In this document: positions 45,289 through 54,741 of the stretch, in pieces
Layout of the letters: the number at the start of each line of letters is the position of its first letter
Numbering within the stretch: the first letter of the stretch is position 1
Source of the DNA: 4572-13 sp964594065
GTDB taxonomy: Bacteria; Planctomycetota; Phycisphaerae; Sedimentisphaerales; Anaerohalosphaeraceae
NCBI GenBank assembly: GCA_964594065.1
Contig: CAZQKX010000012.1
Span: 6,859 to 70,858, forward strand
Length of the DNA: 64,000 nt
Reading direction: 5' to 3'
The notes under the pieces: model-generated
The model's database searches: none
The model's input: the letters and a program-made list of their open reading frames with translations, nothing else
What the model was told of the DNA's origin: nothing
Translations under genes and position numbers: made by a program

Positions 45289-46962
45289 ATGGCATATACG
45301 GTTATTGCAAGGCGGTATCGCTCACAGACATTCGACGACGTTGTCGGACAGGATGCGGTTGCGAAAACACTGAAAAACGCCATCGAGATGGGGCGGGTGG
45401 CGCATGCGTATCTGTTTTGCGGGACCCGGGGAGTCGGCAAGACGACGATGGCACGTATTCTGGCCAAATCCCTGAACTGTCTGGAAGCGGATGGCCCGAC
45501 CGTGACGCCATGCCTGAAATGTGACAGTTGCGTCTCGGTCAACCAAGGCGAAGACATTGATGTGATCGAGATTGATGGCGCCAGCAATACCGGCGTGGAC
45601 AATATTCGCCAGCTTCGAGAGAATGCCATTTATCGTCCCGCACGGGCGCGGTTTAAAATTTATATCATCGATGAAGTCCACATGCTTAGTACCGGAGCGT
45701 TTAACGCGCTGCTGAAAATTCTTGAAGAACCGCCGGAGCATGTGAAATTTATTTTCGCGACAACCGAACCCAACAAAGTACTGGCTACGATCCAGTCACG
45801 GTGTCAGCGGTTTGATTTTCAAAATATTAGCACCGATATCATCGGACAGCAGCTTGAGATGATCTTGAAGGAAGAAAAGATCAAGTATGATAAGGATCTG
45901 ATTGTCTATCTTTCCCGGCTGGCCAATGGTTCCATGCGGGATGCATTGAGTTTGCTCGATCAGCTTATCAGCGCTGCCCGGCAACCCTTAACGGCTGAGC
46001 AGTTAAATGAATTGGTGGGCATTCCTGATAAGCAGAAAGTGCTGAACGTGCTGACGGCGATCGCTGAAAGTGACGCCGCTAAAGTACTCACAGCAACCGA
46101 AGAGTTGATTGACAGCGGGCAAAGCACTGGACAGATATGTGATCTGCTGATCGAAAATATGCGGGACCTGATGGTGTATTCCTGTGCGGGTCCCGATTCC
46201 AAAGTATTGGTCCTGACGACGGAAGAAAAAAAGCAGCTTGCGGAAATGTCACAGGCTTTTGATGTGCCCGGATTGATCTATAATATCACGGCAATGGAGA
46301 AACTTCGATGGACATTGCGCAGCAGTGATACCAGCCGGGCATTGCTGGAGGCGCTGTTGCTGCGTCTGGCATTGAGCGAGCACTTTATGAGTTTGGCTCA
46401 ATTAAACCGCCGGGGCGTTGGCTCTCAAACAAATCCCTCCCCCTTAAAAAAAAAGTCGGTAGCCGCTGATCGGGTCCAATCACCATTATCGGTATCTTCT
46501 TCCAGTAGCCTTTCAGTCGAGGCTACGATTGAATCGATCCGTGCCTCATGGCCGGCACTGACCAGAGCTTTCTCAGAAAAAGACATGTCGCTGGCAATGT
46601 TTATTCAACAGGGCCGGCCGGTTCGTTTTCAAAATGCCGTTCTTGAGGTTCAGTTTGACAAAGCCGGTCAGGGACAATTAGCCAAGAAGATGTGCGAACG
46701 AAAAGCCGGCGATCTTGAGGCTTTTTTCTCACAGGCACTGGCGATGACCGTGAAACTTCGTTTTGTAGAAGGCGAGACTGTTGAGACAATTCAAAAAAAA
46801 TCGTTTGTTTCAGAAGATTCCACGCGACAGGAGCGGAGTAAAGTACTGAATGATCCGGCTGTGCAAATGGTTTTAAAGGGGCTGGAAGCAACGCCGGTGG
46901 AAATTCAAAAAGTCGAGATCGAAGAACCGCAGGACAGCCAAGAAGAAATGGTAAACGAATAA
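45289..46962 (+). CDS. dnaX: DNA polymerase III gamma/tau subunit
   Basis: 557 residues. The AAA+ clamp-loader part has Walker A GTRGVGKTTMARI, the zinc-binding Cys cluster (CLEADGPTVTPCLKCDSC), Walker B FKIYIIDEVHML, the SRC sensor motif in TIQSRCQRFDF and domain III (about 235-370). A low-complexity linker (about 375-415) and a C-terminal tau-like domain follow. No clear Shine-Dalgarno precedes the ATG. It overlaps the recR start (TAATG), showing coupling. Confidence 0.97.
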   Translation: MAYTVIARRYRSQTFDDVVGQDAVAKTLKNAIEMGRVAHAYLFCGTRGVGKTTMARILAKSLNCLEADGPTVTPCLKCDSCVSVNQGEDIDVIEIDGASNTGVDNIRQLRENAIYRPARARFKIYIIDEVHMLSTGAFNALLKILEEPPEHVKFIFATTEPNKVLATIQSRCQRFDFQNISTDIIGQQLEMILKEEKIKYDKDLIVYLSRLANGSMRDALSLLDQLISAARQPLTAEQLNELVGIPDKQKVLNVLTAIAESDAAKVLTATEELIDSGQSTGQICDLLIENMRDLMVYSCAGPDSKVLVLTTEEKKQLAEMSQAFDVPGLIYNITAMEKLRWTLRSSDTSRALLEALLLRLALSEHFMSLAQLNRRGVGSQTNPSPLKKKSVAADRVQSPLSVSSSSSLSVEATIESIRASWPALTRAFSEKDMSLAMFIQQGRPVRFQNAVLEVQFDKAGQGQLAKKMCERKAGDLEAFFSQALAMTVKLRFVEGETVETIQKKSFVSEDSTRQERSKVLNDPAVQMVLKGLEATPVEIQKVEIEEPQDSQEEMVNE

Positions 46963-47564
46963 TGAATCCTGCCTATACAAAAAGTTTAAATGAACTTGTG
47001 CAACAGTTTGGGAAACTTCCCGGCATCGGTCCAAAAACCGCTGAACGACTGGCGTTTTATGTGTTAAAGTCCGATGTGCCGGAAGCGATGGCACTGGCCA
47101 ATGCTATCTCGGATGTCAAAAAGAATATTCATCAATGCAAAATTTGTTTTAACCTGGCCGAATCCCAGGTTTGTTCCATTTGTTCAGATACGCGTCGTGA
47201 CCATAGCGTTATTTGTGTGGTCGAACAGCCCAAAGATGTTATTAGTCTTGAAAAAACCGGGCTGTGTAAATGGGTGTATCATGTTTTGAACGGCCATATT
47301 GCTCCCCTAGAGGGTATCGAGCCGGATGACCTGACGATCGATGCACTGCTCAAGCGTGTTCGCGAAGATTCGGTCAAAGAAATTGTTATGGCAACCAACC
47401 CCAACCTTGAAGGCGATGGGACATCTCTTTATATTCACTCTTTGCTGCAACCTTTAAACATTAGTGTTACGCGATTGGCTCGTGGGCTTCCATCCGGCTC
47501 CAGTATCGAGTTTTCCAGCGGATCTATTCTGACGGATGCGATTTTAAATCGCGCCGAATTTTGA
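46962..47564 (+). CDS. recR: Recombination protein RecR
   Basis: 200 residues. Helix-hairpin-helix FGKLPGIGPKTAERLAF, a Cys4 zinc finger (CKICFNLAESQVCSIC), the Toprim part (VICVVEQPKDVISLEKTG) and the Walker-like ATNPNLEGDGTSLYI are all typical. It acts with RecO and RecF in gap repair. It is coupled directly to dnaX by a one-base overlap; the ybaB/ebfC gene that usually lies between dnaX and recR is absent here. Confidence 0.97.
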   Translation: MNPAYTKSLNELVQQFGKLPGIGPKTAERLAFYVLKSDVPEAMALANAISDVKKNIHQCKICFNLAESQVCSICSDTRRDHSVICVVEQPKDVISLEKTGLCKWVYHVLNGHIAPLEGIEPDDLTIDALLKRVREDSVKEIVMATNPNLEGDGTSLYIHSLLQPLNISVTRLARGLPSGSSIEFSSGSILTDAILNRAEF

Positions 47565-47661
47565 TTTCTTTGGAATTATGAAAAAACGGTATGATTTTTG
47601 CTATCGGTTTGCTATACTATGTATAAGTAATGTTAAAGTTGATTAATAAAGGACTTAGCGT

Positions 47662-49146
47662 ATGGCAATGAAACTTTCCATGGCCGGTCAAATGCGGATG
47701 GAGCAGAAAATGAAGCTTGCTCCGCGCATGATCCAGTCGATGGAGGTTTTGCAGCTTCCTTTGCTGGCGTTACAGGAAAAGATCGAAGCGGAGTTAAACA
47801 GCAACCCGGTTCTGGAAGTGGTTGAAGAGCAATCCGAAGGCACCGAACCGCCCGAAAATGAACCGGCCGAGATATCTGAAGAGCGTGAACTGGTTGTCGA
47901 CGAGGATTCCGACCATGTCGAGGATTTTCAGCGTCTGGAAAGTCTTGGCGATGATTTTGGTGAGTATATTAACGGTTCGGATTCCTTTAACTATCGATCG
48001 CAGCATCAACGTACCGGTGGGGATCCGGATAAAAAAATGGAAGCTCTTCAGAATACCGCTGCGCAAGGCCAGTCATTGAACGATTCGCTCAAAGAGCAAT
48101 GGCGGTTGGTTGATGCCGATGAGAAGGTCAAGACGGCCGGTGAACTGATCATTGATTATCTGGACGAAAAAGGTTATCTGACGATTCATTTGGAACAGTT
48201 GCAGAATAAAGACAAGTATGACTTCGGCATTGAGCATCTTCAGCAAGCCCTTGAGTTGGTCCAGAAACTTGAACCCACCGGTGTCGGGGCACGGAATGTG
48301 CAGGAATGCCTCTTGATCCAGATGCAGCAGTCACCTGAAGAGATGTTGTTTGAAATTCGTCTGGTGCGCGAACACTGGGACGACCTTCTTGAAAATCACC
48401 TTCCGCAGATCGCCAAAAAAATGGATTGCGACGTTGAACAGATCAACCATGCGATCGAACGCATGAGTAAACTGGATACATCGCCGGGACTTTTGGTGGG
48501 ACGTAATGAAAATCATCCCGTGACCGCTGACGTTATTGTTGAATTGGATGACGATGACGGATATACGGTACGGCTAAAAGAAACACACCAGTTAAACCTT
48601 CGGGTCAACAGCTTTTATGAGAAGATGGTTCGTAATCGCGGTGTTGACGATCAGACGCGTCAGTTCCTGCAAAAAAATATTCACTCAGCACAGTGGTTTA
48701 TGGATGCCATTCAGCAGCGCAAACAAACGCTGCTGAAAGTTGCTCGCGCCATCGTTCGTCATCAGAAGGACTTTTTCGCCAAAGGCAAACTGCATTTGCG
48801 TCCGTTGCCGATGGCAACAATAGCCGACGAAGTGGGGGTGCATCTTGCGACGGTTTCACGTGCGGTATCAGGCAAATACGTACAATGTCCACAGGGCGTA
48901 CTTCCCTTGCGCAGTTTCTTCAGCGGTGGCATGGAAGATGACAGCGGCCAGGAACGCAGTTGGGATGCCATCAAGGCTGAATTGCAGAAGATCGTAGACA
49001 ACGAAGACAAGTCCAAACCGCTTAGCGATGAGGCCCTGAGAAAAAAACTGGCCGATGCCGGGATCGGTGATATTGCCAGAAGAACCGTCGCCAAGTACCG
49101 CAAAATACTCAACATCCCAACTGCGCGATTTAGAAAACGTTATTAA
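47662..49146 (+). CDS. rpoN: RNA polymerase sigma-54 factor
   Basis: 494 residues. Region I is Gln/Leu-rich (LAPRMIQSMEVLQLPLLALQEKI), region II is acidic (about 55-110), and region III has the core-binding part, the HTH (LHLRPLPMATIADEVGVHLATVSRAVSGKYVQCPQGVLPLRSFFS) and the RpoN box ARRTVAKYRKI near the C-terminus. RBS AAAGGA lies upstream. No bacterial enhancer-binding activator gene is in the window. Confidence 0.96.
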   Translation: MAMKLSMAGQMRMEQKMKLAPRMIQSMEVLQLPLLALQEKIEAELNSNPVLEVVEEQSEGTEPPENEPAEISEERELVVDEDSDHVEDFQRLESLGDDFGEYINGSDSFNYRSQHQRTGGDPDKKMEALQNTAAQGQSLNDSLKEQWRLVDADEKVKTAGELIIDYLDEKGYLTIHLEQLQNKDKYDFGIEHLQQALELVQKLEPTGVGARNVQECLLIQMQQSPEEMLFEIRLVREHWDDLLENHLPQIAKKMDCDVEQINHAIERMSKLDTSPGLLVGRNENHPVTADVIVELDDDDGYTVRLKETHQLNLRVNSFYEKMVRNRGVDDQTRQFLQKNIHSAQWFMDAIQQRKQTLLKVARAIVRHQKDFFAKGKLHLRPLPMATIADEVGVHLATVSRAVSGKYVQCPQGVLPLRSFFSGGMEDDSGQERSWDAIKAELQKIVDNEDKSKPLSDEALRKKLADAGIGDIARRTVAKYRKILNIPTARFRKRY

Positions 49147-49170
49147 GTAAAGGCCATCAAGGGGGCATTT

Positions 49171-50415
49171 ATGAAGGTTGTGATCTCCAGTTTTGGGTCC
49201 TCAGGTGATTTCAATCCCTGTCTGGGGCTTGCCCGGGCGCTGCAGCAAAAGGGGATTGATGTCCTGTTTTTATCAAATCCTTACTATGAAAAGACAATTA
49301 CTGACGCCGGCCTACATTTCTATCCTGCCGGGGAGTATTTTGATGTCTTTCAGGAAGTCGCCGACAATCCTGATTACCTGCATCCTCGCAAAGGGCCGAA
49401 GGCGGTCTGGGATTTAGTCGTAAAAACAGTTCCTGTTATGTATCATGCAATGAAGGAGCTACTTGAAAAAGAAAAGCCTGACATAGTTGCCTGCCACCTC
49501 CTGGAGTACGGGGGCATGATTGCGGCGATAGAGCAATCGATTCCTTACGTTACCTTAAGCCCGACGCCCGTGGGGTGGTTTAATGCACATCCGCCCCTGT
49601 ATCTGAGTTACGCCGAACTGCCCGCCTGGATTCGGTATCTCCAGGTTAAAAGTATTCGATGTATGATGGTTTTAGGAATGAAACATTTTCTGAAATCTTA
49701 CTGTCGCAAACACTCGATCCCGCAACCGTTTGGAAGCTTTTCGGATGTCTATCAAAAATCATGTTTAAATCTCGGGCTTTGGTCCGCATTGTTGAAAGAA
49801 TACGCAAACGATGATCCTCCCCATTCAACGATTTGCGGATTCGTGCGTGATGAGCATGTCAGGGATTGGTCGGATGTTCCGGATCAAATTGTTCGATTGT
49901 TTGAAGGGCCAAAACCGCCGGTAGTCGTTGGCCTGGGTTCAACCGCAAGCCTGCATGGTGATGAAATTTATCAGCGCACCGCCGAGGTCTGTTTCAGTCT
50001 CAACTGGCCGTGCCTGCTGATCGGTAACGACTTAACGAGATTTAGCGATTCTGAAAGAGGGATTATCTCAATCGATTTTGCTCCGTACGGCTGGGTATTT
50101 CCCCGCGCGGGACTGGTCATTCATCATGGCGGATTGAATACCACTGCAGAAACCCTTCGAGCCGGTGTCCCAGGCTTAATCATCCCCCATGCGCATGACC
50201 AATTTGACAACGCGATTCGAGCACAGCACCTGGGCATTGCCAAAAGGCTGAAAGCCCGTCAGGTTGCCTCGCCGACCTTTACCTCAACGATCCAAAGTGT
50301 TCTGAATGACACACACATGCTCGATCAGGCCAAAGCACTCTCGGCCCGGCTTCTGGCAGAGCCTGATGGTGCTGATGTTGCCTCTGAGCAGATTATTCGA
50401 TCGATGACCCAATAG
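49171..50415 (+). CDS. Glycosyltransferase, GT1/UGT-like
   Basis: 414 residues. The N-terminus MKVVISSFGSSGDFNPCLGLARAL is that of GT-B glycosyltransferases acting on lipids or sterols. The C-terminal nucleotide-sugar site VIHHGGLNTTAETLRAGVPGLIIPHAHDQFDNA matches the GT1 signature. It should transfer a sugar to a hydrophobic acceptor (glycolipid or natural product). It follows rpoN by 24 nt and ends before the TPP riboswitch; the acceptor is unknown. Confidence 0.9.
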   Translation: MKVVISSFGSSGDFNPCLGLARALQQKGIDVLFLSNPYYEKTITDAGLHFYPAGEYFDVFQEVADNPDYLHPRKGPKAVWDLVVKTVPVMYHAMKELLEKEKPDIVACHLLEYGGMIAAIEQSIPYVTLSPTPVGWFNAHPPLYLSYAELPAWIRYLQVKSIRCMMVLGMKHFLKSYCRKHSIPQPFGSFSDVYQKSCLNLGLWSALLKEYANDDPPHSTICGFVRDEHVRDWSDVPDQIVRLFEGPKPPVVVGLGSTASLHGDEIYQRTAEVCFSLNWPCLLIGNDLTRFSDSERGIISIDFAPYGWVFPRAGLVIHHGGLNTTAETLRAGVPGLIIPHAHDQFDNAIRAQHLGIAKRLKARQVASPTFTSTIQSVLNDTHMLDQAKALSARLLAEPDGADVASEQIIRSMTQ

Positions 50416-50525
50416 CCTGGAAATCTCTATATTTTGTGTATTAAAACGGATTCAAATCAAGGTTTTGATAAAAATCTTGCATTTTTATGACCCTCTCGTA
50501 AGATATCTCGTAGATGTTTCAAGTG

Positions 50526-50625
50526 TCAGGGGAGCGGCGGGCATGGTGCTCATCGCTGAGAGTTTGCGACCGATAGCGAAAACCCTTGGAACCTGATCCG
50601 GTTAATGCCGGCGAAGGGAGGCACA
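50526..50625 (+). promoter_or_regulatory. TPP riboswitch (THI element)
   Basis: Conserved parts in order: GGGGAGC, GCTGAGAG, then ACCCTTGGAACCTGATCCGG and TTAATGCCGGCGAAGGGA, which is the thiamine pyrophosphate aptamer. It lies directly upstream of thiF-thiS-thiG-thiH, so thiazole synthesis should be switched off by TPP. A terminator hairpin follows as expression platform. Confidence 0.96.
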
Positions 50626-50641
50626 AGTTTTAAAATTTGTG

Positions 50642-50674
50642 CCCCTGTTCCTATTCCGACAGGGGTATTTTTTT
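50642..50674 (+). terminator. Expression-platform terminator of the TPP riboswitch
   Basis: CCCCTGT (50642-50648) pairs with ACAGGGG (50659-50665), followed by TATTTTTTTG. Just before it GCACAA...TTGTGC (about 50621-50642) can form a competing hairpin. This is the expected attenuator between the aptamer and thiF. Confidence 0.85.
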
Positions 50675-50688
50675 GTAGAGGTATAGCT

Positions 50689-51300
50689 ATGACACCGCAT
50701 ACGTTTTTAGAATTAAAAAACGCAGTTGTCGGGATCGCCGGACTTGGCGGTCTGGGGTCCAACGTGGCTGTTGCGCTGACACGGCTGAAGGTTGGCAAGT
50801 TGATCATTGTTGATTATGATGTGATCGAGGAAAGCAATCTGAACCGTCAAAATTACTTTGCCGACCAGATCGGTCAGCATAAAGTTGATGCATCGCTGGA
50901 AAATCTGCATCGGATTAACCCGGAAGCCGACTTGGAAGGGCACAGGGTCCATCTGACCCCGGAGAAGATTCTGAAGATATTTAAAGACTGTCATGTAATC
51001 GCCGAGTGTTTTGACAGGGCTGACCAAAAACAGATGATCGTCGAGACAGTACTTTCGAAAATGGATGATATACCGATTGTGTCCGTCAGCGGGCTGGCAG
51101 GTTTCGGCCGCAGCAACGAAATTGTGACACGGCGCATTTCTGATCGTCTGATCCTGGTAGGCGATACCGTTTCGGGCATTGGTCCCGGCGTGCCGCTGAC
51201 GGCTCCGCGAGTGGGCATTGCCGCCTATCACCAGGCTAATGCCATCACGGAAGTTTTGTTGAATGAGCTGCATACGAAATTGGCAGGGAAAACGTCATGA
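50689..51300 (+). CDS. thiF: Sulfur carrier protein adenylyltransferase ThiF (short type)
   Basis: 203 residues. An E1-like adenylating enzyme that activates ThiS: VVGIAGLGGLGSNVAVALTRL (nucleotide binding), VDYDVIEESNLNRQNYF (Arg and Asn contacts), then AECFDRADQKQ. It is of the compact ThiF type. The start at 50689 is after the riboswitch terminator; a longer in-frame ORF from 50605 would overlap the aptamer. The stop overlaps the thiS start (ATGA). Confidence 0.93.
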   Translation: MTPHTFLELKNAVVGIAGLGGLGSNVAVALTRLKVGKLIIVDYDVIEESNLNRQNYFADQIGQHKVDASLENLHRINPEADLEGHRVHLTPEKILKIFKDCHVIAECFDRADQKQMIVETVLSKMDDIPIVSVSGLAGFGRSNEIVTRRISDRLILVGDTVSGIGPGVPLTAPRVGIAAYHQANAITEVLLNELHTKLAGKTS

Positions 51301-51509
51301 GTGCAGAGTTGAAGATAAACGGACAGGAAAAAAGCTTCGATCAGGGCTTGCCGGCGACACTGGGCAAACTGCTCGATAAAATGAAGATCGAGGCGGCGAC
51401 CGTCGTCGCTGAGATCGATGGGCAGATCATCGAACGCACATCTTATGCGCAGACCGAACTAAAAGAAGGCCAGTCCATCGAATTGATACGGTTTGTCGGC
51501 GGAGGCTAA
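51297..51509 (+). CDS. thiS: Sulfur carrier protein ThiS
   Basis: 70 residues with a ubiquitin-like fold and the obligatory C-terminal Gly-Gly (FVGGG). It overlaps the thiF stop by four bases. ThiF adenylates its C-terminus, which then carries the thiocarboxylate sulfur to ThiG. Confidence 0.96.
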   Translation: MSAELKINGQEKSFDQGLPATLGKLLDKMKIEAATVVAEIDGQIIERTSYAQTELKEGQSIELIRFVGGG

Positions 51510-51527
51510 TTCAACAAAAATACTATT

Positions 51528-52307
51528 ATGGGTGACATGGAACATTTAAAAATTGCGGATAAGGAATTCAACTCCCGGCTGTTTGTCGGCACCGGCAAAT
51601 TTGCGTCCAATGAGATCATGGCACGTGCCATCGAAGCATCGGGAACCCAAATGGTTACGGTCGCCCTGCGCAGGGTCGATATCGACAACGAAAACGATAA
51701 CATGCTCGCCGCGATCGATCGGCAAAAATATCAACTGCTTCCCAACACCTCCGGCGCCCGGAATGCTGAAGAAGCCGTACGCCTGTCCCGGCTGGCACGC
51801 GCTGCCAGCGGGATCAACTGGGTCAAACTGGAAGTAACGCCCGACCCATATTACCTGCTGCCGGATGGCGCCGAAACGCTGAAAGCTGCTGAAAGTCTGG
51901 TCAAAGACGGTTTTGTTGTACTGCCTTATATCAATGCCGATCCGATTCTCGCCAAAAAGCTTCAGGACCTCGGATGCGCTACCGTCATGCCTCTGGCTAG
52001 TCCCATCGGTTCCAATCGCGGCTTCAACACCAAAGCCGCTATCGAGATCATTATCGAGCAGGCTACCGTGCCGGTGGTCGTCGATGCAGGACTGGGCGCT
52101 CCCTCACACGCCGCCGAAGCGATGGAAATGGGCGCCGACGCCGTACTGGTCAATACCGCCATCGCCACCGCGCCCGATCCGGTCGAAATGGCCCGGGCTT
52201 TTAAAATGGCTACCGAAGCAGGGCGGCTCGCCTATGAAACCGGTCTGGCTCCTGAACACAAAACCGCCAGCGCCTCCAGCCCCCTGACCGGCTTTCTGAG
52301 GGACTAA
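51528..52307 (+). CDS. thiG: Thiazole synthase
   Basis: 259 residues, full length. FNSRLFVGTGKFASNEIM, the Schiff-base Lys region NWVKLEVTPD, LPYINADPILAKKLQDLGC, VMPLASPIGSNRG and GLGAPSHAAEAMEMGADAVLVNTAIA are diagnostic. It forms the thiazole ring from deoxyxylulose phosphate, dehydroglycine and ThiS-thiocarboxylate. The start is ATG 51528 or 51537; neither has a strong RBS. Confidence 0.96.
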   Translation: MGDMEHLKIADKEFNSRLFVGTGKFASNEIMARAIEASGTQMVTVALRRVDIDNENDNMLAAIDRQKYQLLPNTSGARNAEEAVRLSRLARAASGINWVKLEVTPDPYYLLPDGAETLKAAESLVKDGFVVLPYINADPILAKKLQDLGCATVMPLASPIGSNRGFNTKAAIEIIIEQATVPVVVDAGLGAPSHAAEAMEMGADAVLVNTAIATAPDPVEMARAFKMATEAGRLAYETGLAPEHKTASASSPLTGFLRD

Positions 52308-52308
52308 A

Positions 52309-53442
52309 ATGGAAACCATCCATTCAATTTTAAAACAAAAAACTCTTGACGATCATGCGTTATGGAACCTGCGTTCTGAGTTGGTGACGGATGCCGATGT
52401 CCGGCAGGAGCTTTCGCTGACGCCGGGTCATTATAATCTTAAGCGGTTGACAAGACTCGTTTCTCCCGCCGCGGAAAAATACCTCGAACAAATGGCTCAG
52501 CGGGCCCGCCGACTCACCATCCAACGATTCGGCCGAACGATCCAGCTTTATGCACCGCTGTATGTGTCCAATGTGTGCATCAATACCTGCAGTTACTGCG
52601 GCTACAATCAATCCACCGACATCCCCCGTACACAACTGACAATTGACCAGGCTCTGGCCGATGCGGAAGTGATTGCTTCAGAGGGCTTTCGCCATATCCT
52701 GCTGGTGAGCGGCGAAGACAAGCAATTTGTAACGATCGACTATCTCAGTGAATTGGCCAAACGGCTGCAGTCGAACTTTTCCTCGATCTCGATAGAGATT
52801 CACCCGCTCAGCCGCGACCAATACGCACAGCTTTTTAAAGCCGGCATAGAAGGTGTTGCACTGTATCAGGAAACGTATGACCGCGGTGCCTATTCACATT
52901 ACCACTTTGCCGGACCCAAAAAAGACTATGACAATCGACTGGCCACGCCCGGACGTTTTGCCGATGCAGACATGCGCAACCTGGGGCTTGGATTCCTGCT
53001 GGGACTGGCCGACTGGCGCATCGAAACATTGGCGCTGGCTGAACATGCTGCCTACCTGATGAAGCATTACTGGCGTGCCAAAATTGACTTTTCCTTCCCG
53101 CGGATCTGCCCGGCGACCAATGTACAGGCCCAATGGCCGCACCTGGTGTCGGATAAAAACATGGTCCAGATGATGCTGGCACTGAGGCTGTGTTTTGCCG
53201 ATGCGGGCATTGTCCTGTCCACCCGTGAAAACGCCGAATTCCGCGACCACATGATGGGCATCTGTGTTACCCGTGTCAGTGCCGGTTCCAAAACCAACCC
53301 CGGCGGATACAGCAGCGAAAAAGACGCCGCCGAACAGTTCACCATCGACGATGACCGAACTCCCGACCAGATCGCCGCCGTCATCGAATCAAACGGCTAC
53401 GAGCCCGTCTGGAAAGACTGGGACGCCGCCTTTTCAAAATAG
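52309..53442 (+). CDS. thiH: 2-iminoacetate synthase ThiH (radical SAM tyrosine lyase)
   Basis: 377 residues. The radical-SAM cluster ligands Cys90, Cys94 and Cys97 (VCINTCSYCGYN) are present, followed by the expected GEDKQFVTIDYL, ALYQETYDRGAY and FPRICPATNVQAQWP motifs. It makes dehydroglycine from tyrosine in anaerobes and so supplies ThiG, its neighbour one base upstream. Its last 26 or so codons (DQIAAVIESNGYEPVWKDWD...) reappear, diverged, at 54742-54822 after the next gene. Confidence 0.96.
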   Translation: METIHSILKQKTLDDHALWNLRSELVTDADVRQELSLTPGHYNLKRLTRLVSPAAEKYLEQMAQRARRLTIQRFGRTIQLYAPLYVSNVCINTCSYCGYNQSTDIPRTQLTIDQALADAEVIASEGFRHILLVSGEDKQFVTIDYLSELAKRLQSNFSSISIEIHPLSRDQYAQLFKAGIEGVALYQETYDRGAYSHYHFAGPKKDYDNRLATPGRFADADMRNLGLGFLLGLADWRIETLALAEHAAYLMKHYWRAKIDFSFPRICPATNVQAQWPHLVSDKNMVQMMLALRLCFADAGIVLSTRENAEFRDHMMGICVTRVSAGSKTNPGGYSSEKDAAEQFTIDDDRTPDQIAAVIESNGYEPVWKDWDAAFSK

Positions 53443-53626
53443 ACTTTTTCACACTTATGTGAGAAACTACAGCCGAACTGAATATTTTTTTATCCTGCAA
53501 TGTATTTTTAGGTAAATTACCGATGTTTATTGAACAAAAACATGTTTGTAACCGTTTAATAAATGTCAGTTAGGGTATTTCAAATAATACCATTGACATG
53601 TGTGGCTGTATAGGAAGGATTCAATA

Positions 53627-54736
53627 GTGTATGATATAGCAATTATTGGAGCAGGGCCGGCGGGCAGTACACTTGCACGTCTTATTGGAAAGCAATTCAA
53701 TACGATTATCATTGATAAACGCTGTTTCAACGATATGCCTGAGCACTACGGATCAGGTAAATGTTGCGGAGGATTGCTTGCTCCCGATGCACAGGCGATG
53801 CTTGCCAAAATGCATCTTTCATTACCGCATGGGGTTCTTTCCGAGCCGCAGATTTTCGTTGTTCGCGCAATCGATTTTCAACGAAAACTTGAACGATGCT
53901 ATCAGCGGTATTATATCAACATGAACCGCTGGCAGTTTGACCGCTGGCTTTTATCATTGGTACCGTCACTTGTTGATGTTATGGAGAAAACCAGTCTCAG
54001 GTTATTCGAGAAACAATCTGATCATTACAAGCTGACGTTATCAGCCCATGGACAGCCGCTGACTATTAGGGCGAAGGCGATCATTGGGGCTGATGGAGCC
54101 TTTTCACGTGTCCGGAAAATTGCTTTTGGCGACAGACCTTTCCCCAAGAAATATATCTCGATACAGCAGTGGGTAAGGACAGATGACGACCAGTCCTTTT
54201 TCTCTTCAATTTTTGACAGCGACATCACGGACTATTACTCCTGGACGATTCCCAAGCGAGACGCGATGATTATTGGGACAGCAGTCGAGCTTGGTTCGGG
54301 TGCTTCCGATAAATTCCGATTGCTTAAGTCAAGGTTGAAAAAATTCGGTTATCGATTTGGGGAAGTCCTGCACCGGGAAGGAGCACATCTTCTTCGTACG
54401 GAGCGATTAAACCAGATATCGACTGCAAGGGCTACGATTGCTCTAGTGGGGGAGGCGGCTGGTTTTATCAGTTCAAGTTCTGCAGAAGGTTTCAGCTATG
54501 CTTTCAGAAGCGCCCTGATGCTTGCCAAGGCTCTCAAACCGGGATTGAATGGTTTTGAAAATCGTTACCGTGCATACACCGGTCCGCTTAGAACCAATAT
54601 CGCCATGAAAATACTCAAGTCACATGTGATTTACAATCCTCATATAAGAAGTGCGATCATGCGGACAGGTATCAACAGCATGCCTATCAAATACCAACCC
54701 GTACTGACGGGCCATGTGGTTACTAACTGTAGTTGA
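53627..54736 (+). CDS. FAD-dependent oxidoreductase (geranylgeranyl-reductase/FixC-like)
   Basis: 369 residues from GTG 53627 with AGGAAGGA 7 nt upstream; an earlier in-frame GTG (53600) has no RBS. Rossmann FAD motif YDIAIIGAGPAGSTLARLIG, substrate-region YGSGKCCGGLLAPDAQ, IIGADGAFSRVRK and the C-terminal GEAAGFISSSSAEGFSYAFRS are as in the geranylgeranyl-reductase-like flavoproteins common in anaerobes. Role unknown; it could reduce an isoprenoid or similar unsaturated substrate. It is enclosed between complete thiH and a second copy of the thiH 3' end, so it appears to be inserted here. Confidence 0.88.
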   Translation: MYDIAIIGAGPAGSTLARLIGKQFNTIIIDKRCFNDMPEHYGSGKCCGGLLAPDAQAMLAKMHLSLPHGVLSEPQIFVVRAIDFQRKLERCYQRYYINMNRWQFDRWLLSLVPSLVDVMEKTSLRLFEKQSDHYKLTLSAHGQPLTIRAKAIIGADGAFSRVRKIAFGDRPFPKKYISIQQWVRTDDDQSFFSSIFDSDITDYYSWTIPKRDAMIIGTAVELGSGASDKFRLLKSRLKKFGYRFGEVLHREGAHLLRTERLNQISTARATIALVGEAAGFISSSSAEGFSYAFRSALMLAKALKPGLNGFENRYRAYTGPLRTNIAMKILKSHVIYNPHIRSAIMRTGINSMPIKYQPVLTGHVVTNCS

Positions 54737-54741
54737 ATCAT

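Noticed and set aside
45135..45629. A 164-codon minus-strand frame over the SRP RNA and the start of dnaX
   Set aside because: It covers ffs and dnaX, both well supported, and its translation shows no domain.
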